Shown here: positions 23,853 through 34,396 of the stretch, piece by piece | Position numbering within the stretch: position 1 is the first letter of the stretch | Layout of the letters: the number at the start of each line of letters is the position of its first letter | From: Aotearoamyces nothofagi | Taxonomy: Eukaryota > Ascomycota > Leotiomycetes > Leotiales > Tympanidaceae | Direction: 5' to 3' | DNA length: 64,000 nucleotides | Assembly (NCBI GenBank): GCA_015345905.1 | Contig: JADDTR010000004.1 | Coordinates: forward strand, 1,302,001 to 1,366,000 | The notes under the pieces: model-generated | Told to the model about the DNA's origin: nothing | Seen by the model: the letters and a program-made list of their open reading frames with translations, nothing else | Databases searched by the model: none | Program-made: the position numbers and the translations under genes

Positions 23853-24879
23853 TCACAGACCCTGTTGGCCGAACAGATCCTCTTGCTGGTGCTCTGCTTC
23901 TCGTACTAGTGACATGAATTGGTGCACCATCGGAAAGAGCGGATTCTGTTGCTGGAGAGGTCGCTGTTGCGGGAAGGGTTGCTGTTGTAGAAAGGGTTGC
24001 TGTTGCGGAAACAGTTCCTCCAGCGGGAAGGGTTCCTCCAGCCGGAAGGGTTGCTCCAGCGGAAACGGTTCCTCCAGCGGGAAGGGTTCCTCCAGCCGGA
24101 AGGGTTGCTCCAGCGGAAACGGTTCCTCCAGCGGGAAGGGTTGCTCCAGAAAAGGTTGCCCCAGCGGGAAAGCTTGCTCCAGCCCAAGAGACGGCTCCAA
24201 CCCAGGAGCTTGCTCCAGCCCAAAAAATTGCTCCTGCGCAAAGAATTCTGGAACCGGCTGGTATTGGGCCGGCACTTGGGCTGGCAGTGCACCATAAGTC
24301 GCCGCCGCCTGGAGTTGGCGAACTTGCTCCTTGAGGCCCTCGACTTCCCTGGCCAGAGCGGATTTCTGCTCTGTCAGGGCCAAGATGGTCCTTTCAGCTT
24401 CCGCCTGGGCGCCCTGGAGCTCGTGTAAACGACCCTTACGTCGCAGGCCTGATAAAGCGGTTAGAAAGGATTACCTATCACAGTAAGCAAGAAGACTTAC
24501 GAAATGCTCTTTGGGCATCTCGGTTGTACTGAAGCTCCGTTAGCATTTTGCTCAATGGAAGAACACTGGGGGTGATCATGGACTTACCTCTTTTTTTGAG
24601 AGTTTAGCTTTCTCTAAGTCCGCCTCAGGACTTGTTTCGTCTAGGCCATCTGCCTCCTCCTCGTCTTCGGGTGCCACCCTCTTGTTCTTTCCCTTCTCCC
24701 TGGTGGCCGAGGAAGAAGAGCCTTCGGCATCAGAGCCTGGCATTACATGCACAAAGGTGAAGGACCCTAATATAGAGGTTCCTATATTAAAGCGTGAACT
24801 GTATCTGGGGACAGCGTAACTTACCATTCTTAGGGGCTGCTCTTTGGTTCTTCATCGAAGAACGAGACGGGGAAGGCAT
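23853..24879 (-). CDS. bZIP protein with hexapeptide-repeat tail
   Basis: Exons 24879..24825, 24736..24588, 24528..24501 (only 28 nt) and 24448..23853; 275 aa. Splicing across the tiny third exon rebuilds a Yap/Pap1-like basic region, NRDAQRAFRLRRKGRLHELQ (residues 70-89; N-x2-AQ-x-AFR-x-R). Heptad positions follow exactly: L88, A95, L102, L109, L116, L123. A bZIP transcription factor that would bind DNA as a dimer is therefore likely. An acidic stretch (EDEEEADGLDET) precedes the basic region. The tail is a run of PFPLEE, PFPLEQ and PFRLEE hexapeptides grading into Gln-rich units (PFLQQQ), a possible activation domain. The stop is TGA at 23853. Target genes unknown; the neighbouring CYP505 is one candidate. 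Confidence 0.82.
23990..24180 (-). repeat. 18-bp in-frame repeat coding PFPLEE-type hexapeptides
   Basis: About ten tandem 18-bp units within the last exon of the bZIP gene; changes between units are substitutions, mostly giving P/R, E/Q alternation. Confidence 0.85.
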
Positions 24880-25307
24880 TTCTCTTGAATCCGAAAGTGG
24901 AATCAAGAAAGGCTTCAGTGCTCGAAGGTAAGTGACCCAGTTGAAGAATAGAAGTGAGTAAGAATTCTTTGGGGATAATGATGAAGACGATGAGGATGGA
25001 AGTATGGGTAGGTAGAGCTGTGTGATCTGAAAAGAAGAGGGACATGGACGGGAAACCCATCTTCTTATAGCATTTCGATGAGAATAAACCTTCTAGAGAC
25101 GGGGGCTGTTCTGTAGGATGGAACGCTGATGAGCAGTACTTTTGAGCTACTACATCCAGCCACAGCTGTCTATGAAGTGCTTTCAGGAAGGAAACACCTC
25201 ATATGCACTAAGGACATTGACTAGTTCCACAATTTGGTGCCGGCGCCCGTTGTGTTGGGGAGCGCGGCGGACCGAGGATGCCTCGAGCCCCCCTCAGACT
25301 ACTCTGC

Positions 25308-25760
25308 TCCTTCCAACTATCCAGTATGCCTGCCTCATATCGTCATCATAGATGTATCGGAGCTGCAAAGGCATCACTATTTCCGAGCTGGTGCAGTGCG
25401 TGAGCTAGCAAGCTTCCTCACGCTCCTCTCCTTCTTCCTACCATCCAGCATGGAGGCCCTACAACGCAGGCACAGAGGTGTCAAGCTACAAATGCATCGC
25501 CGTTTCCGAGTCGGTGCAGTGGGCGAGGCGATAAACTTCCCTCCTTCCTACCATCTAGTACGCCTACCCTGCAACATCGCCACAGATGCACCGAGTTACA
25601 TCAGCCTCACTATTTCTGAGTTAGTGCAGTGCGTGAGCGAGCAAGTTCTCCCCAGACTACTCTGCTCCTTCCTACCATCCAGCGTGCCTGCCTGACCTAC
25701 AATGTCGTCATAGATGTACCGGAGCTACAAGGGCTTCGATATTTCCTAGTTTGTAAGTGC
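25308..25760. repeat. Four divergent tandem units of about 110-125 bp
   Basis: Units begin near 25308, 25430, 25545 and 25666. Each carries CTTCCTACCATCCAG followed by a GCCTGCC-like block, a CATAGATGTAC-like block, and a TTTCCGAG-x-GGTGCAGTGCGTGAG block. Divergence is substantial, so the duplications look old. No coding function is visible. Confidence 0.7.
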
Positions 25761-26650
25761 GTGTAACGCAGGGTAATGCAGACCCAAAACGCCCGTCGAA
25801 GGCTCCAGAAGTGCACGCAACGAGCAGGAACGCACACAATGGCCCCCGAAGTGCACGCAACGAGCAGCAGCGCACGAGATGCCCCCCGAAGAGCAGTCGC
25901 TCCTCCCTATCCTGATATTTCTACCACCAGAAACGCCTCGTAGTATCGCGGTACCAGCAGCAGCGACAGCTGCACATGCTGCAGCAGAGCAGATATCTGT
26001 CCCCCGTGCAGTGCAGGATAGTGGCTTCCAGTATGTCTCCTCCAGCATATCGTGGTAGAGCAAATAGATGTGCATCTGCTGTATTATCGTGCTAGTCTCT
26101 CAACCGCTTACAGAGCGTCGTTGGGAAACGACGATGATGGAAAGAATACGCCCCGGCTAAACCTGTTGATGTACCAACTGCCTCGAGGCCCTCGTCGGGT
26201 CGCCGGTGCCTGACGGTGGAGAGGATTTGCCCAGGGGAAAGCCGATCATGTAATAATTGACTCGTCTGCAAATGACGACAGGGGTCATGTACCAAGATGA
26301 GAACCATAGTGGAACAGTCGCCGAAACGCTCTCGTCGCTTCCTCACGACGGAAACGATATCCCCTAAATCAAACATGGCGATTCACGAGCTGCTAGACGT
26401 CTAGACTCGCGGAGTCGAAGCTCTCGCCGCTCACTGACGGTGAATTACTCTCATACCAAGATGCAAGACTGGCAACGAATGCCAGTCCCCTCCAGCGCTC
26501 TCCCCATCTCCCGGCGAGGCAGAACATCCCTCTCGCACGCTCCCAGTGTCTTCCGGAACCGCACAGCTGATCCCAATCCTGCAATGCCCGTCTTCCGTAT
26601 ATTTGTTTCCAGAAAGTCTGATTCCGTATTGCGGTTACCGCTTCAGTAGC

Positions 26651-26899
26651 CTGTGCGGCTTGTCGACCTGACACCCCCAAAGAGCCTCAGCCAGAACACT
26701 CTACGGGTTGAATACCCAGACGAGGTTTGGATTTTTGATACTTCTAGTCAGCTAGTGAATCGAGCATTTGTATAAATCCTGTGCAGCTTAGCGACCTGAC
26801 ACCCCCACAGAGCCTCAGCGAGAAGACTCTACGGTTTGAATACCCAGACGAGGTTTAGGATTCTCTATACTTCTAGTCAGCTACTGATTCGAGCATCTG
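26651..26899. repeat. Two-copy direct repeat of about 120 bp
   Basis: Copy 1 is 26651-26770, copy 2 is 26779-26899, offset 128-129 bp. Shared blocks include CGACCTGACACCCCCA, GAATACCCAGACGAGG and CTTCTAGTCAGCTA. About 90% identical by eye. Confidence 0.85.
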
Positions 26900-29800
26900 T
26901 GAAAAAAGAAAAAAAAAATCCCGCCTCTGTAGAAATACTTGAAACCATGAGCATATATTATTATAAGAAAAGTAAAACCATTGCAATCGTGCACATGAAA
27001 CCCCCCCCATCTAGAACCTACCAGTGCCACATTCCGACACGCCCTACATCCAGCCAGCCAGCCAGCCCGCTACGAGATGTGAAACATCCCAGCGGGACAG
27101 ATCCTGTTCCCACTCTCCTCTCCTCTTCTGCGGGAATACTGGGTACGGGCAGGAAAGAGAGAGAGAGAGATCTGATCAAGCCAGCCCGAGGCCGTATACT
27201 CGATCGATCGACCTATCCCACGTGACAGATATGGGAAGGGAGTTTTAAGTCGTAGTAGGGGTGTTTGGAAAAAACACCGCCTCCAACTCGCTCGCTCACT
27301 CACGAGATGTGGATGTGGATGTGGGCCCAGCACCCGCATCGCCCCCCACCACCTAGCAGACGCACGGGCCTGGTTGGCCCGACCGACCGACCGACCGACT
27401 CGCGAGCATTGATTCGCCCCAGACGCGGGAGGGGAGCCCAGGTCCTCCCCCGGCGTTGCGCGGGCCGCCCGGACACCGAGTCTATATCTGCTGGTGCCTG
27501 GCCGCGGACGGAGAGGAGAGGAGAGGAGAGGGTTCGCCTGCTCGCTCAGGCAGGACAAGCAGGACGCGGGGCTGGCCGTCTGCTATCCGTCTGCTTGCTG
27601 GTGCTGGTGCTGGTGCTGGTGCTGGCCCCTTGGCCGCCGGTACTGTACGTGCCGCTCTGGGTGCGATTGTTTTTTTTTTTTTCGCTGCGGGCGCGGCACG
27701 TGTGCGAGGACGGTGCGGCTGCCGGTTGCTGGAGGACAGATGGACAGACTGACGGACGGACGGGCGCTGGCCAGCCAGCCTGCCAGCCAGCCTGCCTGCC
27801 AGCCTCCCTATCTTGCCTATCTGCGTCGGCGGCGGAGGAGGGCGAGCAGCTTGGCTAGGCGCGCACCCCCCAGCGCGAGCGAGCAAAGGCCCCAGCCCGG
27901 TGCGTGCCGAGGAACGGTCGGACTTCGCGTTGCTGCCTCAGCTCCGCGGCCTCTCTCCTCTCCCCTCTCTCTCTCTCTCTCTCTCTCCACCCCGTCCCCG
28001 CGGCCGCTTCCGCCTCTGCTCTGCACTGCTCTGCTCTGCTCCGCTCCACCCCCGTCGTTCGCTCGCGACGCAGCCTATCCTGCGCACCGCATCGTATCGC
28101 ATCGCATCGCCATCGCCATCGCCATCGAGGCCCGCCGCGTCGCCCTTCCACCGCCCGCGCTCGCCAGGCGGCAGCTGCAGGATCCGCTCGGTGTTTCTGT
28201 TTTCGCTTTCGCGCTGCTGTGCGCAGCCGTGGAGTCTGATCGTCGACACCGCCGCAGCAGCGTCGGCGTGCGTGCGTGCCGTCCTGGCCATCGTCGGTCG
28301 ACGGCCGTCGAGACTCGTAGGGCTGAGGTCGTGACGCCGCGGCGGGCGTGTTAGTGTGCTGTGCTGTGCTGTGTAGTGTGTAGTGACTGTGCTGCACTTG
28401 TATCATGCCCTACGTGCAAGTGCGTCCACACGCCCTGCCGGCCTGCCTGCCTTAGGCGTGAGCGTGCGTGCGAGTGCGTGCGGCCATGGGGGGCTGCGCA
28501 GCCATGCACGCCGTCTCGTCGGCGCCCCCGATGCCAGCCGCGGAAACCCGTGGTGCCCGGCCAGGTGGCTCAGCGCGCAGTCATGGCATGGAGTGCCGTG
28601 CGGCCCAGGTCTGGTGGTACAGGCAGCGGCCGGCAGGAGGGCAGTCTACAGTCTCCAGCCTGCAGCCTGCAGCGATACAGATGCTACTGCGCAAGATCGA
28701 GTGCATGATGGCGGTGTGGTTTTCTGTTTCCTGTGTGCCTGTGTGCCTGTGAGCCTGTCTGTCCGTCTGCCTGCGAGTCCGTCGACAGAGTCGGCCCGCC
28801 TGCCTCTCAGTCTGCGGTATCGACGGCACACTCTCGTCGCCCAGTCCCAGATCTGGCCGTCTCACTGGCAGAGGGCACAAGCTGCACGCATACGCCCTGC
28901 GAGGCAGGCCCCTTCTTCTGCTCTCCTCTCTCCCCGCCAGTGCCTCCCCAGCATCCAGCGCCTGCCGCCCTCCTATTGGCTCACCTGCTCGACTCCCGAA
29001 GAAAGTGGTGCGGTAGTTCTTTCTCTGCTTTCTAATCAGGGGCGAGTGCTGTAATCAGGGAGTGCTGTACAGTCATCATCAATCCACGCAGCGGCTAGCA
29101 CGTGATATGCCCTTTTATTTCCCCCCCCCGCAAGATGTCAGCATTGGTAATGCTGCGTGCTGACTTACTTCCAAACGCGGTAGCTGTCGAAGGGCATGAA
29201 CTTCCCTAAACAGCAACCGTCGAAGATTCCCCCCTTCCTCGGCCGGGAGAACCCGCGCTGCGCTGCGCTGCGCTGCTCCGATGTAGTCATTGCTGCACCA
29301 CAGCTCGGGGGCGCTGGCTGTGACATCTTACCAAGCCTGAGAAGAATCGAGACGCCGCGGGGACGTTTTGGGGGGGGAAACGTGCCGGCGGGCGGGCATC
29401 CCGCCCACTGCCTCTCCAGAACCCCTCTTGCGCGTCGGTCGGAAGACCGATGTGGATGGATGGATGGCATCGAGAGCTCAGCCTCGTCCGGCGCCCGCTC
29501 ATCCAGGCCGGCCGTCCGTCCAGAGCTGGAGCGGTACGTACTTCTCCTACTGTAGGGTATATATATCTATATCCACTTGAGCGGGCAGTGCTTTCTCACG
29601 TCGCCCCCCCCCCCCCCCGCGCCTGAAGCTCCTGACTGGCGCAGACAATCGGACATCAATTACTCCTATATACAAGCATCGCGGCCAGCTTGGGCCATTC
29701 CCCAATCACCAGGGGTCTCGCTGTCGGGACGCCGAAGCTGTACCCCTGAGAATTTGGCGCAAAGGCAGTGAGAACTCTAAGCTAGCCCTCCCTCCTCACT

Positions 29801-31344
29801 TGAAAGGATTGGTCCGCAGAGAGTCAGGCCGAGCCCGGCCGTCTTGGAGGTGCTCTGCAGACTCGCAGGGCGTGGGAAGTGGCCCTTGATTTGGAATGCG
29901 ACGTGGAGCTCGACTTGAGCTTTTCGATATCATGCTGTATGCCCCCCCCTCCCCCCCCAGAACTGTGTCTGCCTGCGGGCGGGCTGAGAATACGATGTAA
30001 TAATAGCCGCCGTTTGCGCTCCGCTGGCGCCCTCTTGGCTGCCACTTATCTTCACCTTTGCTGTTTGAGCTCGGACACGTAATATGCTGTTTCCCCATCT
30101 GTAATAGGGGCCTTCCGGCGCAAGGAGCCAGGAGCCAGGGGGGGGCTCGCGCATATGGGTCTGCGCTGTTGATATCGATTATTTGGTATTTGGAATTTCC
30201 GGGTAGCGGTGCTTGATAATCTACTTGGGGGGGGGTTTTTAAAATAGAGAGAGAGCACACGCTCCGTCGTCGTAATCTCCAGCACCCCTGGGGCCGTTGA
30301 AAAGGAAATTTGACGGACACCGGGGCGGTGATTTCAATTGGGGGTTTCAGATGGAGAGAATACGTCTATCGGCGAGTCTGCAATAGGAAAATCATGGGGC
30401 AGGAGGCGGCTGGAGCATCACCCCGCTCTAGCGCGGAAGCATGTATTGTACAGTAGTTCTTCTATTGAAGCCTAGAACTAGCCATCAGAAGAAAGGGCGC
30501 AGATGTGACATGCACGGGTACATTAATGCCGGCCCTATAGGACCACGCGAGCGAGCTCGAGGTGATTCACGGGGTGAAATGGTCACAGCTGGGAGAGATC
30601 AGTGGCACTGCCTTGATCCGCGAGGGGGCCACGGCGCATGCAGATTTGGAGTGTTTAGATGAGTGGTTTTAGGAAGGGCATCTGCGATGCCTGCGCGCTG
30701 TGACCTGGGCCGCCGCAGCCCGCGCCAGTCCAGTCCGGCCGCTTCGGCAGCAGGCCGTGGCCGCGATCGAGTTGACTTTCCCTTACTTCACCTGCTCGGG
30801 CGCGGTGAGGAGCGGCGTGACTTCTCTGGGGATGCCGGGGACTCCTGGACGGAAATCGACGACGTCTGCCTGTTCCACTGCAGCCGCGTTGTTCTAGTTT
30901 GGAATGCTGCGGCATGACGAGCATCGAGATGGCGGGTAGGGCTGAGAGTGGCAGCGGCGCGGCCATTGGCACTGGCGTGGGCCGTCGCTGCCTTTTCGTC
31001 GAGGCATGGCGCCCGATTCTCGGGTACCCCGACTTGGCGCAGTTTGGCATCTCGAGTGCCGCAAAGGGCGTGGAGGGCCTTCACCGTCCCCTCGGCCCCG
31101 TGTCGCTCGCTTAGATTGCGATCTGGAGGAGCTGATTCGCCGCATGCACGCTCTCTCAACGTTCCGAGGCCACATGTTCGCGACAGCGACGGTGAGCTCG
31201 ACGGCGAATCAGGCCCGTGGTTTAGTCTCCGGATTGGGACACCGCGGATCTGAGAGGGGCCGGGGTGCGTGCAGGGATGCGTGCAGGGGTGGGGCCCAGG
31301 ATGGCACGTTGCAGTCATCAACTTAAAATAAAGATCCTGGGCCC

Positions 31345-31385
31345 CCCTGCCAGCGACCCCCTGCCAGCGACCCCCTGCCAGCGAC
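31345..31385. repeat. 15-bp tandem repeat, three units
   Basis: CCCCTGCCAGCGACC repeated three times, with the last unit partial, within the GC-rich tract. Confidence 0.8.
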
Positions 31386-32139
31386 AGACGCCCTGCCTGC
31401 ACCCTCCCACCGACGGAGCGCAGGCCCTGCCAGGCCCATAGGGCGGCCTCGCGCGCACAGTGCCCAGTGCCCAGTGCCCATTGCCCCATTGCCCAGCGTA
31501 AAGCGGCGCCTCGTAAAGCAGCCAACCGTCAACGGACGCCTGCCCATGGGCAGCATCGCGCATTTCCTTCCTCTGCCTGGCCCGGAGCCTGCGCTGGGCA
31601 TCTCAAGCGACTCCAGGCCCGCTGGTCATGCGCATGGCGGAAACTCAGTCCAGACCCGCGTCGATCCAGCAGCACTCCACAGCAGCAAGGAGGGGCGCGG
31701 CCGCAGAGGGCCAAGCACGCCGACGGTCATCGATGCCCCTCGAGCGGGCCGGCCGCTGGGCCGTTGATCTTCCCAGTTCGAGACAGAAACGAGGGGAGCG
31801 ATAGGTAAGAGGACGGCGGTTCTATGGAGACGGAGACGGAGACAGAGCAGAGATACATTGTCGAGGGGGAAGGCATGCCAATTGCAGGCCGAGCGCACGG
31901 TACGAGTGGGCTGGGAGGAGGAGACGGAGCCCCAGCGACGTCTCCAGAGACTAGAATGGCGCGTTTATTAGTGATGGCAACGCTGGCCGGAGTCCGTAGA
32001 TACGAGGTACGGGTTGCTGTGCTGCCTGTGCTGCCTGTGCTGCCTGAGAACCGAAGGTAGGCTGGCCAATGCAGCAAATTAGCCAGAGTTCCGCGAGAGG
32101 TGGGGTCCTCCATAGGGCAGTGCCAGTGCCAGCGAGCGT

Positions 32140-32211
32140 CAGTGGCAGAGGCAGTGGCAGAGGCAGTGGCAGAGGCAGTGGCAGAGGCAGTGGCAGTGGC
32201 AGTGGCAGTGG
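32140..32211. repeat. GGCAGTGGCAGA-type minisatellite
   Basis: 12-bp units grading into 6-bp GGCAGT units near the end. Confidence 0.85.
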
Positions 32212-32406
32212 GAGCCTGGACATGGCACTCAGCATGCCTGTACCCGCTGGAGGCCACTGTAGTCTGTAGGTCGCAGGCTGTAGCCACCGTAGCCGCCGCA
32301 GCCACTGTATCCGCTGTAGCTGCTGTCGCTACCGTAGCCATTGTAGCCACCTCCTGTAGGGCCTTCACGGCCGGTTTCAGACCCCACCCTCACTCAGCCA
32401 GCTGGC

Positions 32407-32490
32407 ATACCATACATACCAATACATGCCTACATACCAATACATGCCTACATACCAACACATGCCTACATGCCTACATGCCATACATGC
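32407..32490. repeat. ATACATGCCTAC-type tandem repeat
   Basis: Alternating CATACCAATACATGCCTA (18 bp) and ATGCCTAC (8 bp) units. Confidence 0.8.
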
Positions 32491-33130
32491 AGCACCAGCA
32501 TACTCGTACCGCGGGAATAGTTGCAAATGCGGCCATGGAGGTACCCATCGTCCATGTAGATGATACCCTTCGCAGCATATCCGCCGCCCGCCTGTGCCGT
32601 CCAATCCAATTGGCCGCGCCGTTTGATCTCCCAGACGGCGGAGAATATCCAGTGCTGTAGAGCTCCGTGCTAGGGACCCCACCCGGCCAGCCCTGCGAGC
32701 GTGCTGGATACCCTAGACGGCAAGTACAGTACTGTACAGTACAATACAGTAGTGATATAGAGTAGTGATATGGCGATGGTATGATGCGCCCGAAATCCCG
32801 TCTCATTTCCAGTCCAGCGGCCGCCCCCAGCAGGCGTGAGAGCGAGATGGGACGGGGCCCTTGCGGAGGATGCGGCACCAGGCACGGCGATAAGGCAGTT
32901 AACTGTTAACTGCCTGCGTGGAGCTGCTTAATGCCGGCCGGCGATGCTCTGGGCTCCGAAACTCCTCCCAGCACCTCACTTGAGCGTCTCGGAGCAGCGT
33001 CTCTGCTCTGGCTCTGGCGGTGGCTCTGGCGGTGGATGCGCGCTGCAAGGCGTGTGCCGATTGGGCGACTTGCGGGAGCCGTAGGGCTGTGAGTCGAGAC
33101 GTTTGGCAGACCGTGGGATGCTTCTATTCG

Positions 33131-33175
33131 CAGCTACTGGCAGCTACTGGCAGCTACTCGCAGCTATTCGCAGCT
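33131..33175. repeat. 10-bp CAGCTACTGG tandem repeat
   Basis: Four to five imperfect decamer units. Confidence 0.8.
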
Positions 33176-33554
33176 GTCGGCCGGTATGATTCGCATCGTG
33201 TCGGCGCATGGCCGCCCTGGAGCTGGTGAGCGTCGCCTGGGGATGGCTGGCTGGCTGGCTGGCGCTGCTTTACTGCGCCGGGCCGCCGCGAGCGCCCTCT
33301 GGCCTTCCAGCGAGGGGGGAGAGAATGGTTGCAAATTGGACAATGGAGGGTTTAGCGCCCGCGCAAGCCTTCCACGCCATTGTGCCGCAGGTAACCCGGG
33401 CCAGCACGCTTCGGGGCATATGCTGCTCTGGCTGCTCTGGACGTCCTGTGCTGTGCTGTGCTGTGCTGTGCTGTGTGCGTCGTTGCAGCAGCGTGTCGGC
33501 GTGGTCGGGCCCAGTCTTAGAGGGCAGCGGGCAGCGAGCGATGGCCGCCAGACA

Positions 33555-33686
33555 GCCTACAGACAGCCTGCAGACAGCATACTGCCAGCCTACAGACGGC
33601 CGACAGCCAGCCTACAGACAGCCTACAGACAGCCTGCAGACAGCATACTGCCAGCCTACAGACGGCCGACAGCCAGCCTACAGCCA
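33555..33686. repeat. 66-bp tandem duplication with nested 10-11-bp repeats
   Basis: 33555-33620 is repeated at 33621-33686; each copy is itself built from GCCTACAGACA-like subunits, showing repeat expansion at two scales. Confidence 0.8.
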
Positions 33687-34236
33687 GCCTACAGCCAGGC
33701 ACCCACCGCACCCTGCGACCAGCTCCCCTCCCCTCCCCTCCCCTCCAACCCTACCCCAACCCCGTCGCTCGTCCCCCCCCATCCCCTATTCCCTACCGCC
33801 TACCGCCTACCGCCTGCCGTCCACACCCTCGGCCGCCCCCCTCTGCCACTGTTCCACCCTCCTCACCTACCCCAAAACGCCCAGTGCTGCTGTGCATGCC
33901 GACACACGATACACGATCTGCTCCTGCTGCTCCTGCTCCTGCTCCTGCTCCTCCCATCCACCCTGCCCTGCCCTCCACCCTGCTTGCCATCCTCCCTGCC
34001 TCCGCTCTTTGCTCCCCGAAATGGCGGAAGCCATCGTTGTGCCATCGCTGTCGAGGGATCACCGATCGCCGTTGACCAGGCTGTGCTGGGATCCCCTGTG
34101 ACAGGCGCTGCGCTGCGTGCGCCAAGGCTCGAAGACACCGCCGCTCCAGAAGCTGAAGATCGGGAGGACAGGGTTCCTCAAGTAAACTCCGTGGCTCCGC
34201 ATGCTTCCTGTGGACGGTCGTATCTTCCCACAGCCT

Positions 34237-34245
34237 TATATATAT
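34237..34245 (+). promoter_or_regulatory. TATA-like element upstream of the second bZIP gene
   Basis: TATATATAT about 155 bp before the ATG at 34397, at the boundary where the GC-rich tract gives way to ordinary composition. Suggests a normal core promoter close to the gene. Confidence 0.35.
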
Positions 34246-34396
34246 CTTCCTTCACTTCCTCCGCAATGGATCCTTCGCTGTAGCTCTCGCCCATAACTAT
34301 CAGCTCTTTCCACGACGCTTGCATCATAGTAGCTTTGTCTCGTGCCCATAACCTTCTTATAACATTATCACATATATATCTCGCTGTCTCTTGACC

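Larger units (their letters stand above)
24880..34396. other. 9.5-kb gene-free region between two divergent bZIP genes
   Basis: From the start codon of the minus-strand bZIP gene to that of the plus-strand bZIP gene. The first 2 kb carry tandem repeats; from about 26950 the DNA is GC-rich with many homopolymer and microsatellite runs. Open frames inside are low-complexity (Pro/Arg/Ala, Cys/Leu) and lack recognisable domains or conserved splice structure. It may hold very long 5' leaders, noncoding RNAs or regulatory DNA; none can be proven from sequence. Confidence 0.6.

Noticed and set aside
23580-24297. Plus-strand frames giving PFRRAE-type and Gly/Ser/Cys-rich repeats
   Set aside because: These are translations of the opposite strand of the bZIP repeat arrays; the minus strand holds the spliced gene with a real basic region and zipper.
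25200-26400. Possible remnant of an LTR-type or other mobile element
   Set aside because: No paired terminal repeats, no reverse transcriptase, integrase or transposase similarity. Only tandem repeats and short frames, so no element is named.
26092-26680. Two minus-strand open frames of about 95 codons
   Set aside because: Neither shows a domain, plausible splice link or codon pattern distinct from the surrounding noncoding DNA.
27265-28354. Long overlapping open frames on both strands in the GC-rich tract
   Set aside because: Stop codons are rare in GC-rich DNA. The translations are low-complexity Arg/Pro/Ala or Cys/Leu runs with no domain, and equally long frames occur on the opposite strand.
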